DNA from: Helicoverpa zea
Taxonomy: Eukaryota > Arthropoda > Insecta > Lepidoptera > Noctuidae
Direction: 5' to 3'
Assembly (NCBI RefSeq): GCF_022581195.2
Contig: NC_061462.1
Span: 6,386,001 to 6,450,000, forward strand
Length of the DNA stretch: 64,000 bases
Made by a program: the position numbers and the translations under genes. Below the pieces are notes generated by a model. That model was given only the letters and a program-made list of their open reading frames with translations. It was not told the DNA's origin and did not search any database. Positions 25,178 through 37,400 of the stretch are shown here, piece after piece (position 1 is the stretch's first letter; the number at the start of each line of letters is the position of its first letter).

Positions 25178-27578
25178 TCTTAAAATCAATCAGGCCCGCT
25201 CAAAATATTAAAGAACGCACATGATAAAAAATCTCTTAATTAAATTCATCAGGCTTTAAATTGAACACGTGCTTGCAAAATATTCGGGCCACACACAACG
25301 CGACGTAATATTGTCGTCACAGAATATTTAAACGTCACCCAGTTTATCTGATTGCCACAGTTCCACATAACGTGGTAACTAGTTCATACATGTGCATCAT
25401 TAGGCCTCTAATAGACCGTTATTTGAACAAATATGGAGGTAAGACACGTACTCATTAAATTATAATGTATTAATTAACACTTATTAAATCAGTCAACACA
25501 TTTGCTAATATACTATTAATGTTTCGGTTCATTCGTTAAAGCTCTCATTAATGTAAAAATATATTTATGTAACCAACGCGTTTTGGATGCGAAATGTAGA
25601 TACATTTTAATGATTAAAAAACTTGTAATGAAGGGCGAAATTAAAATACGAATTCAAAAAAGATTTTGCTAAAAACTTTTTTCTCCTTTTGTTTCGTTTA
25701 TTGTGGTTGACGTAAATAAATCGCAATTAAATGTATTAGAATAATGAACTATAAAAGTAATTAATGCAATTAGGTTAATATTTACAATGTAAAACTTATG
25801 ATTAGAATCTGTTGCTAACAAGGCATTATTTATTAAGAATAAAGCACATTCATGCGATCAATGAGGTTAGATGCAAAACAATGTTTGATTAAATTATTAT
25901 TGTAAACCATAAATAGATCTCAAGCCCTTTACTTAATGATAGCTTAGAAGTCAAAAGTAAGCTTAAAGTTCTGCTAACTATAAACTCATAAGTTTCCAAA
26001 ATATGTTCAGTACCTACATCTCTATATTCAATTAATTAAAAAAAAATTCACACAACGAAAAACCCTAATATGCCGTTCATAATGACTTAACTCATGAAAT
26101 ATTAATGAATGCTGTGATATATACTTCATTATCGTGTCAACGGTACACGTTAACACGTTTCAGGTAATTATAAAGTATCAAATAACATCGTAATATCTAA
26201 GGTGACTATGTACCGTGAAATGTTTTATTACAAGCCTCGGTATTTATTTTCGTCACGGCACGTTTATATTAAAAGGGAAGAATTTAGTGTCGACATAAAG
26301 TCGGGAATTCGTTGATGATATGCTTCCTGTGTCTTGCATAAGAGATAAATGTCAGGACATTATATTAACTGACAACTTTATTGAAACGTACGTTGTTACT
26401 ATGAAGAGTGTATTTATAGAATCTTGTATTGTCCCTGTCATTGGTACATGAGGGTTGCTTTGAACCATTTTGAAAAGAGAGTCTATGTAGTTTCTTGCCG
26501 GTTCTTCTCGATAAGATTCAAGGAGTGGGTCTCACAGAGAATAGACGGCAACTTGATGATATTACATTGATTCTGTGCCAAAAAAGCAAAGCGAACGCAT
26601 GTAAGGACATAATACCTTCATTAGATAATTGAAATGCACATTCAGCTACAAGTTATCGCTATAATAGATATAGGTACCTATATACATTATTAAAACTGAG
26701 AGGCAATGATGGCACCTACACATATACCTTGTATATTTTACATTTAATTGCCTTGCGTGTTAAGTATCGGTCATTTCTCTTACTAACAACGACAGAGTCA
26801 TTAACAGTCGGCTAATCTGTATATCGAGCCTTTGAATTCTGTGAATGGCAATAATAAATCAACTCCAATTACTGTAGTCTAGTATTACAATTTCGTCAGA
26901 AAATTAACCTACACATGTTTTTGTGATAATCCATTTTTTATCTACTCTTATAATTTTATTGTTAAACAAAAATACAACAAAAACAGGCTACACTATGGTT
27001 TGCAAAGAAAATACCTTAATAAAAATACAAATCGAATTAAAAATTCTGTTGAGATATTTTTTTTTTAATTTATCCGTCGTTCTTGGCGTTAGTTTATTTT
27101 CTACAAAATAAAGTGGCTGGGCTCAGGAGACAATATCCTGATAGGGACAAGCAACACGCCACGAGTTCATGCGATTGACCTCCCCAGGGTCACTTCAGGG
27201 ACGCTCCAACTTACCCTTAGGGTTCCAAAACCCTGTCTTAAAATTGCCGGAGTTGTGGGCTTTGATTTGCTTTTTCTATGCTGTGGTTGAAAATTGAATG
27301 TCTTTACTTGAATTGTTTAGGAGATGTAAGCCTCAGAGAGGAAAGTAAAATATATACAAGCGCCTGATAGATATATCGTGGCAATAAGTCTCACATCGCA
27401 ACGTAGCCACGCGAGAACTTATACTTGTTTACTATAACTTCGTTTCCAAAGTACATCACAATTTTATTTAGTTTTCTATTTTCTTGAAGACATCAACAGT
27501 AAACATTATTCGAGTGCACACCATTTCATACTTCAGAGCATATCATACGGATATCTATTTTTATATTGGTAGAAACAG

Positions 27579-27611
27579 TATAAAATACTGTTTCAGAAAT
27601 CAAATAGTTCA
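27579..27611 (+). promoter_or_regulatory. Candidate core promoter (TATA box plus initiator)
   Basis: TATAAAA lies at 27579-27585. A weak initiator-like TTCAAAG has its A at 27611, about 32 bp downstream of the TATA start, the usual spacing. It is the best TATA candidate upstream of the peroxidase coding exons, which both begin behind splice acceptors and so need an upstream leader exon. A donor-like AG|GTAAAC at 27909/27910 could close such a leader. No transcript evidence is available. Confidence 0.35.
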
Positions 27612-27626
27612 AAGGCTATCAAGATA

Positions 27627-27869
27627 ATGCTCCGCACAATATTTAAACCGAAAATAATTGTCCCTTCGTTAAGATATCAGCACTTCGTCCCATCTTCGGT
27701 TCCGATATTCGTAAGGGCTCTTCACATTTCAACGGTTCTTAAGCTCGCCTCATTTATGTCGAATTCGATTTGGACTAAAATAGAGGGATTAGGAAAACAA
27801 AAATCTGGATATCTTCCGGTAGAAACAAAGGAGTTTCGTAACAATTACGTGGATTGGTTTCAATGTTAA
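27627..27869 (+). CDS. Small open frame (80 aa), possible upstream ORF or small gene
   Basis: The frame starts 16 bp after the candidate start site at 27611. The N-terminal half is basic with scattered hydrophobics and few acidic residues (MLRTIFKPKIIVPSLRYQHF), somewhat like a mitochondrial presequence. I recognise no family. It could be a tiny gene, an upstream ORF in the peroxidase leader exon, or chance. Splicing from a poor donor (T|GTTAAG, 27864/27865) to the acceptor at 28246 would fuse it in frame to peroxidase exon 1A. That donor is weak and the fusion would bury the signal peptide, so I do not favour it. Confidence 0.25.
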   Translation: MLRTIFKPKIIVPSLRYQHFVPSSVPIFVRALHISTVLKLASFMSNSIWTKIEGLGKQKSGYLPVETKEFRNNYVDWFQC

Positions 27870-28250
27870 GTGTGATGTTGAACGTTTTATTATAGCTTGA
27901 TGATAATAGGTAAACATTTACTTGTTTATTCGTATTGTGCTGCAATATTACTATGTAGCCACTTAGTTGATAGTCAGTAGGTTTGTGTGAGTCTTAATTA
28001 TGAAAACAATAACATTGTCTAAAAAGTAATGTCATCAAACAATTTGTAGGTTATTGGAAAAGTATTGTTTATCAGAATTGTTTATTAGGCGAAATATTAC
28101 CTTAAAGAAGATACACAGATATTGGATAGATTTTCCTTTACGGGTTTCCCAGAACTTTATTAGCAGCTCCGGCAGAATCAAATAATCACGTAGATGTTGT
28201 AAGAAATTAGTTAAACAATACTTACGCAATTTTCTTTATTCACAGATACA

Positions 28251-28450
28251 ATGGCCACGACGACAATATACTTGGCGCTGGCTTTGTGTTGTGCCATAGA
28301 GGCCATTCACCTGAACTACCGAACGGGCCCTACCCAACAGCTGTTCCTGGATAATATACCACAGTTGCATCTCTCAGGACCGGGAGCCGCCTTCGCGAAA
28401 ATTGCAGCTTATGGTCCCCAACCTGCCAGATTACCTGTACAGGGATTTGG
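28251..28450 (+). CDS. Peroxidase alternative first coding exon 1A
   Basis: A strong acceptor (TTTCTTTATTCACAG, AG at 28244-28245) lies 5 bases before the ATG, so a noncoding leader exon must lie upstream. The exon encodes a signal peptide, MATTTIYLALALCCAIEA, probably cut before IHLNYR, then a mature N-terminus to Gly67. It ends GG|GTGAGA in phase 2. The base composition rises in GC against its surroundings, as in the other coding exons. Confidence 0.88.
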
Positions 28451-31400
28451 GTGAGAAACAAAAGAAAATCTATGAGTTCTTCGTCATAATCGAGTTTATG
28501 AGTACAACAATTAAATGAACGTTTCTATTACAGTAAAAAAATGCTCTAATTACAAAGTAAAGGTACAACTCTTACTTTAGAAATTGTAACTAATTTAAAT
28601 ATGCACATTTTTGTATATCACTTTTTAGTGTTAAAGAATTTTAATGTTGGTTTTGGAACATAAATCAATGCTAAACGTGCAATGATTTAAATTATTTTCT
28701 TGTACAGTAATAATTTAAATTCCTTGTTTTGAATGTGCAAAAGGAATCCGGAGTATGACTTTATGATGTTTTTATTATAATGTGTCTTGCATTCTTGAAG
28801 TGGCACTAGTCTGAAACTGTTTGAAACTGTATCTGTTTGTATGAAACATAAAAGTGATTTTGTGAATCTCATGCTTCGTGCCTTTCTAGTAGCTTATTTC
28901 CTGTTTGCACTGCATAGTTGTGTATAATTTTCACTATTGCCTCGGACAGGTTCTTATCCGAATTCTGCACAATTCTATGTTGGCACAATAGCACAAAATG
29001 TTAATGAACTAGCTATCTCCACGAGTGGATGTAATGCGACAGATATTGGGTAACTTCTATTAGTTCCATTCGCGGAAAACCGTTGTGTGTTCATGATGAC
29101 ATTCTAAATGTGAATTTGAATCACATCAACTGAACATAGAGAACTGGCCATTCTGTGAAATGCAGTTTCGAAAATAGTTTTTATCCCTGCGTATTTGAAA
29201 CTTTATCGTGTTCTTTTTTAAAATTTAGAATTTGATGTTTTTTTTTATACAGTTGTCGCAATGCATTTACGAGCAGTAATAGTGATTTATGTCGCATGGT
29301 TTGTGTATGTTCTAAAATGCACCGATTCTGTCAACAGCCCGTCGTCTGACCCAGCCATCTATGGAGCAGCTCTAAGGTTAATTGTTTTTCATGTGTTTGA
29401 CTAACATTATTAAACTGTCTTACCATTAATTAATCTCTGTTAACAACACTAACAATTAATTATATCTAACTACACTTGGCAAGTAAGAAGTGTCAACTAA
29501 GTAATTTGTAATTCTAATATTGGTAGGTATAGTTCGGTATAGTTTTTTATTCCGTTATTAAGTAATTCAGATAATATTATATTTTAAATAACTATTTCGA
29601 TTATGATTTTAGGTTGTACCTTCACCTTTTCTTAAAATAACTATCTATTATAAACATCACTTACACTCACTAAAAAATATCGATTAGTTAATATATACAG
29701 GGCGGCCCATCCATAGGCGTCCAAAAGAAAAATTTAGAAGCTCTATGCTATGGGGTATCCGAATCACCCCCATGTATGTTCAGCGATTTTTTGTACTTTA
29801 GGAGCTAGAATTATTTTTAAACAGGAGAAAAACCACTATTAAGGTCTGATTTTTATTGTCAATGATATTTATTGTCACAGGTTCTTAGCAGTTTTTAAGA
29901 ATGCTTATAAACCTCTGGCACCCCATATTAATTTTTTTTAAGCCCTTAACATTTTTGGCTACTGAACTCCAACAGTAATTTGAACTTCAGATAAAATTTT
30001 ATGTAAGTTCTAGAATGCTTAGCCAAACTGTTTTTTTTCAGGTGTTAGTTTCTATCATGATGATTAATTACACAAAAAAAACATCTGTAAACGTTAGGAA
30101 AAAAAAGATAAAATAGAAAAAACAATGTTGAAATGAAAATTACGGAAAAAATTAGTAATAATTCTAGCTCCTAAAGTACAAAAAATCGCTGAACATACAT
30201 GGGGGTGATTCGGATACCCCATAGCATAGAGCTTCTAAAGGAGATGGCCAAAAAAACACCCAGAGTCGACAGAAACTTCATATGTACGATTGGATTCAGT
30301 ATAATGTAAGGATTAAAAAAAGTATTTCATATCATCGAAAAACCATGGGGTTCTCTTTTTATAACGTTTTTTCGATCATGATTTTAGTTCACAGAAAAGT
30401 TTACTTTTACTGTTTTATGTTCATTAGAAGTTGAATGCAGACTCATGATTGGACCTTTTTGCATCGCTAAGTCATTTGTTACATTTGACAATGTCACATG
30501 GCGCGATTTTCAAAGACAATTTTTAAAAAGACGTTTTATAGCCAGTTGTGAAGGTTGCATATAACTGCGAAACCTCTCCAAGTATGTAAGGTCGGTGCTT
30601 TCGTGTTTGGAGTGGTTAAATATAATACCTTTTAATCACCAGGCAATCTCAGTAACTATGGGGATATTACTGTTGGCTAGTATATTCTTAGTGTACATAG
30701 ATTTTTTTTATGTTCCTTGATGTAAATGATCTTTAAAATCAATATAAATTCAACGACCTATTTTTGTGAAAATATGATATAGCTCCTATACCCCATGGAT
30801 TTCAGGCTGGAGTTTTTGGCACCATCAAAGGTCTATCATAATGAACCTATTGGTAAGCATTTCATTGCTGTCGATTCTGGGTTCTTTTACTATGAAAATT
30901 TGGCCATCTCCTTTTTCTTTTGGACGCCTATGGATGGGCCACCCTGTATATATTAACTAAGTGATATATTAGGTGCACTACTATCTTGTAGTACTAGACT
31001 TGAAAAGTCCCCTAAATCCTACACAAAAATGATTGCTAACAAGAAAATATGGTGGCCATATATTACTTGTTTTAAACCTTTTTACCTTCATACTATTTTC
31101 AAATCATGAATATTTTAAACGTACGAATGCCTCTACAGAGGGTGTGAATACCTACTTTGTATACATTTTAGCTTGAAATAAGTGAAATATCACATTATGA
31201 TAAGACATTCACGTCACGGTATAAATACTTGTTTTATTTAGAATTCATTCGTGAAAAGTGGGAGAGTAAATACGACGTAATTTAATGTCGCGTAAGGTTT
31301 ATATTAGGTGCGATTCACAGCTCTACTGAAATATTGAAAGTCTGAATAAAAATGGTGGTAGGGCGATGGCCTCTGATATTGGAATTTAAAGGATTTTGTT

Positions 31401-34400
31401 ACGACGATATTTTTTGTATGTTTTTAATAGGATTAGAATTAAAGAAATAAAGTGTACTATTTTGTTATATTCTATATCAATGATTCCATCTTCTTAACAA
31501 TCATGATATATATTGACGAATTATAGAAGCTGTGAAGTGTTAAGATTTAATTACTTATATCCGAATCAGAGACTAATATATTCTTTGACTTCAAATAATA
31601 TTAAGTAAACGAATCGGCAGTTATAATTTAAACGATGTATAATCGGTGATGTTGCATTCATGCTTTGGGAACAGCTTTCAAGCGCTTACTGAACGTGTAT
31701 TGGATATTGTTCACGCTAGAAATCAATTGAATTTCCTCACGCGACACGTGTTTCCTCTCGTAGTTAGAGTGCCAAGATTCTGAGGTTTTCAACTGAACGT
31801 AAATGAATAAACTTGGCTTTGTATTGCATTCACTTACGTCTATGAGATAAAGTCAGACGATGCATGTTTTCTTAGAAATGTGGAGGAGTATTATTCGACC
31901 ACCAAGTACATAAGTTAGTTATGCATGACAAATATTTAAAGGATGTAATTATTTAATAGTATACCTAAATAAATATTAGGTACGAGTCTATGTAAATACT
32001 CTTCTTATTTAAGTATTTCTATTTCGTGAATATAAATAGTTTTCATATCAAACTTAACCACCAATTAAATAGCAATGCATGTTATTTTACAAAAGCAAAT
32101 GTGAAACCGACGTTTATTTAAAAGCTATTTCAAAATTAAGTAAATAATAATGCATGCGTTATTAAATTTAGAATTTGTTTAAAGCGATTTTCTAATGTTT
32201 ATTTTGTGGTACAGTTTCAGTAACCCCCCACCTCCGTTAGGAGCGGGGCAGGACCCAGCCACCCAGACCTGTGGCTTAGCACCGCCGTTCTGTACCAAGT
32301 CTCGTTATAGAGCCATTGATGGTTCCTGCAACAACCTGGAGAGACCAGCCTGGGGTATGCCGCAGACGCCGTACGGTCGATTGGCCCCTTACAATTATGC
32401 TGATGGTAAGAAATTGTGGATATTTTGTTTGACAAAAAAGGATGAATTTTGCTTAGAAAAATGGTGACACTCTTCTTTTGAAATACGATTTATTGCGATT
32501 GATGATTAAATATTGAGGACAGGGTGAAAGGTTATGAAGGTTAGTGACTAATTACTGTTATTGCAACGATTAGAAGGTTGAGTTAAAGACATTGAGTTTG
32601 TCACAAACAAATTCTATAATTCGCTGTAATCTAAATCGACTAACTTCTCGAGAAGTGGTATCAGGCCTCTGTCACTCGACGTACTTGCGCGCGATAAATG
32701 CCTACCGCTCGCTGGGTTACCGGTAGCCCCACGCGGCTCAGGGCTTTCAACAATCACACGCGCCGCGCGCAACACAATATTATTATTTTTATTTCGTGGC
32801 ATGTTATGCTGTTGGTTTTTATTAGGTTTTTTAAGCTACCTAACAAACTGATGGATTATTTTGAGTTATGTTGGTTTATATGCGACTATTGTAAGATTTA
32901 GAAACATTTTATATTTATGAACTTATCTAGTAATTCTATTTTTTTTTTTAATAAATTAATACTTATCTAGTTTATGATTTTAACAACAGAGATCATTAGG
33001 TACTTATTTTACTTTAGATACCTACTTAGTTATATGAACTGTATTGTGAATTTTGTAGCTCAAAACACATCTCGAGTGTAAGTAGGTATAGTTCTGGTCC
33101 AACTTAATGACGACTCGGAACATTACGCGTGTCGCTACGCGGAAACCAATTTTAGGTATGTATCGACACTCGACGGAGTTGTACCATATGGGGTATGGCA
33201 CTTGTGCTCGAAAAATAGTTTGAAACCGCCTTTGATTTTGACGAAAGCTTTACTTAAGTACTTACCTATGCTTACGTATTAGGTAATATTTAGTAATATG
33301 TACCCATACTCCATTTTAGTAGGCAATACGATAGTTAACTAAAGAAAAATATTCTTGATATTACTTTTTATTTAAAAACTCAGTTTTAAAAAAGGCTATC
33401 TTAAAATAAGCATAACTTTGTTTTCCTACATATTAATTAATTTCATATTAACATATTAATTTCATATTAATAAATTGTAAGAAGCAACCCTAAGCACGGC
33501 CACGGCACGGTTGCGGTCACTGAACTGTGCGCTATCGCATTGGAATAACAATCAAGCGCTCGAGCTTTTAAGGTTCATTTTATAACGCAGCTACGAATTT
33601 GTAGGTAGTTGGGGAACTTGTAGGTGCTTATAACAGTAGGTATGGACTTTTTTGTATGGAGTGATTTATCTGTTACGTAGTAACTATTATATAATCTGTG
33701 GTGGTATCTAGAGTCCAGTAGTACTTATAGTATATACGTCATCTACCAACCACATTTCCGACACAAAATGACGTTAAAACCTGAACTTTCTTTCGCTGAC
33801 GTAAGACCATCTATACCATCAAAATGCTAGTCGTTGTGTATTGTGACGGATTGTGTAACATTACAGCGACTTAATCTACGACATGCCCATGACACAGGAT
33901 GACAAGACCTGGCCTTATATTAATTTTACCAATATCTGTAGATAACTTAATACGTCTTTCTACACGATAAGTCTTTGCGTATAAATAACCTTCGGACATT
34001 CACCATTCAAAAAAAAGTATAAAAATTAATTGGTTTAACGAAGTTACAACAATAAATTTTAAACTTTTATTTGTTTTTAATCAACTATGATTTATTTTAA
34101 AATGCATTTTTCGTGTAAGGTATTTGAGGTTTTTAAACTTTGCTGAAAAGCGGAGCAAACTTAATTCGCTTAGGTTGGGTTTAATTATAATAACTGTGCA
34201 AACTGAAATGAGAACTAATAGGAGCTTTTGACACGCATTTGTTTGGATTGCAATAATTGCTTCGTATAATATTCTGAGTTATTTTTGATGGAAAGTATAA
34301 TACTTACATGCATTGAAATTATCATGAGAATGTACATCGTATGTTTAAGAATGATTTGCGAATGCGATTTGTACGAATGATTTGCGAAGTGCACGAAAAT

Positions 34401-37400
34401 GCTTTAGGTCGCTGCTCGACTTATGCAAATGTGTGTAAAATGCTCACGATTCAGACATTTGCATGCCATTTCACTCGTCACTGACGAAGCTGCATTATTG
34501 ATGTTTGCCCGCTTAATCCACCAATAGCACACGAGTAATTTTAAGGAGAAATTGGGCTTCAAATTGTTTGCAATCCTAGGTGACTAGTCGCATCTTTTAT
34601 TTGATTTTAAGTGAGCTGCCTTTATTACGGTTTTATTGACTAGCTCAATATAATAAAGTACATTTTATTTGAATTCATTTTGTTGCGCTGCTTTGCATTA
34701 CTGCCTCGCTTTATGGCGCGTAAATCCTTTATCGTAATTTACGGAATTTATAGATTAGTTTTTTATTTGTTACAACAGTAATTTTACACTAATAAATATC
34801 AATTAATACTGTAATAATTTAATTTGAATAACAATTTAGAAATGGCAATGCTATGAACGATAAGCTAATTGGAATTAATTTCTGTTTATTACAATAATTA
34901 ATTGAACTAAGTAAATGAAGTGAACGGAGCCATTTATACAAGTGAAATAGTAAACTCCTTTGATAAGATAATTTAACAACTAACGTTAATTTTGTGTGCT
35001 AATAGTTTCTATTCAACTGAGCCAAAATATATACCTCTATGTTGTAAGAAACCAAATTATGTGAATGTAATATATTATGACGTTCGTAGCTGACATACTT
35101 CATACTATGACGTTTCGTAGCCCGTAGCGACGTTCTACGCTGGATGCTACGTGCGTAGCACACGTAATGTCAAAAGCAATATTATGACATATTTTAAAAG
35201 CGTTAGGTTAGACGTGCATGGTCTATTTCTTAGGCGAGAAAATATAACAGTTGATGTGACGAAATATAAAAGTTTCCTTATTTATTTTATCTCAATAATA
35301 AAGAACGCTTTCCTTCACAATCAATCATTAATGCTTATTGCATTTCCAATAAGAGAACTTCCTTTTATTTATTATTTAGATCGGTTCTATTTTCCTTTAC
35401 TTGGCGACGTTTTGATGAATGATTGTAACGCTTAGCTGTTAATGTATTACTCATTCATACAATATGTATGAAGATGAGTATGTTAATTTAGCCTTAATGG
35501 CATAGGATGTGATCGAGTGAATGGATGCAGGGGTTTATGGAGAAGGCGTATTCCCATAAGGTTTGGTATGACGTTTGTTACAGTCTGGTAGTCTGTAGAC
35601 TGATAAGTGGTTTGAGAATTTAAAGCCTCAAAAATACTGAGATGTAAAAGTCAACGAAAAGACAAATTAGGAACTAGTTGAATATTCCAAAATTTTTCAC
35701 TAGTGTGTATTTCAAAATAAAATGTTAAGAAGGAACATTGACTTATCTAGAAGCAATAAAGAGACCATTAAGGAAAGGTCACATTCACCCTAGTCAACTC
35801 TTCATCCAGAGCAACTCAGTAGAATGGATACGACACATGAGTATAAAAAAAGATGAACTTACAATACTTTACTTCCAGGTGTAAACGCGTTCCCTCGCTC
35901 AAGATCTGGTCGTCCGCTGCCGAACGTAAGAGAGATCAGTCTGCGTCTGTTCCCTGATAAGCAACTGATTGACCCCGTATGGACCCTCATGACACAACAG
36001 TGGGGGCAGATTATCACCCACGATATGTCTCTCACTGCTGGAGTAGTGCAGTCGCGTAAGTAGTACTCAATTATTTTTTTAATGTAGTTTTAGTTAAAAT
36101 GCTCACTTTTGAGAATCTCATCATAAAATAGAGATATGAAATAGAATCAAGATCAAAAATCGTTTAAGTATTCAAAGTAGGCTAAAGACGACATTTTTCG
36201 AATCTTAGATTTAGATGAGACAGCCCCAAAAACGTCCACTCTTCTCCACTTCCTATGTGTTTTATTACTGTTACTATTAATTTTAACATTGGATAGCTGA
36301 TTGTAACGAAATTTGCAAAATTAATTACATGATTACATATTTATAAAGTTTTGGCCTATAAAAAAAGGAGATTCTAAATTTGACTGCAAGTTTATTCTTA
36401 GTAATACCTACTTAAACGTGCTCTTACTACTTTAGGATTATTGGATTTCGTTCAAACAATGTTACTTCCCGGGAACTTCATTGACACCGATAAAGTGTTG
36501 TTGAAAGGATAATAAATCGTTTCAAATAAAGAAACGGGACAAAATATTGGTATTGTTCTGTAGGTAATTTTCTTATATTTCACGTTTAAGCGGAACTTTC
36601 GCAGTAAGAACACGTTCTCCCATAATTTTCTTTAAGAGAACTGTTAAAAATACTGTCAATAATTTTGTTCAAGAGAACTGTTAAAAATATTTATACTGAA
36701 TCTTACAAAATGTTAGAGCGCTGACCTCGCAACCTATTTGCATTGAAGATAAAGTCAAATTATAAATAGTTTTCATTAAGCATACTTGTAGGTACAATAT
36801 ATCATAAGTAACCTGAGATCATTTCGACTCTGAAAGAGTCGTTCTACGTTACTTAAGTTTTCTTAGTAAATGTACTGCACAAAGTATTCATCCATCTTGA
36901 CATTAATTAATTTTATAATTGTATTTCTACAGCATTCGCTACAGAAGCCGAGAGTAAGTTCAATGTGTACGTGTGTTCAATGTGTACTAAAATGTCAATG
37001 TGTGTTTATTGTGTTGTGATCTGTCTTTTAACATTATGTGTGTCACAATTTCGTGTTTGTATTCATTTTTTACGGTTTTAATGACGGCCCATAATTAGCT
37101 TATATGTATGATGGCAGACTAGGTAACTAAAAATGTGTCAAAAAATTAATAAGTAATAAATAGCCACGTAGACTTCAATAAAACATCTGTAGCACATGTA
37201 AACTAATATTTGTTTGTATTCTGTGGAAAACTCGTAACTCATGGTTTTCTTATCGGCATATTCTTTCATATGTTATCATTTAATAGACAGTCAATATCAA
37301 ATATGGTATTCACTTGTACCTTGCCTTGACTGCATTCATGATAATCATAAAACTTATTGTATAGTCAAAACAATAACTCGAAAACATTAAGCATTGCAAA

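Larger units (their letters stand above)
18935..27550. other. Intergenic, gene-poor
   Basis: About 8.6 kb of AT-rich DNA upstream of the peroxidase gene. It contains a Helitron-like 3' end at about 21035-21154 and an RTE-like tail near 25115-25177. A GC-richer patch at 27112-27250 reads like a decayed repeat and has stops in every frame. The frames at 19810-20094, 21536-21796, 22159-22557 and 22927-23133 show no domain and are not called. Confidence 0.5.

Noticed and set aside
27112..27250. GC-richer patch that might be an exon
   Set aside because: Stops in all frames within a short distance and no splice-site pair. More like a decayed repeat.
27627..27869. In-frame fusion of the 80-codon frame to peroxidase exon 1A
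   Set aside because: Needs a poor donor (GTTAAG) and would place the signal peptide inside the protein. Kept only as a remark on the small frame.
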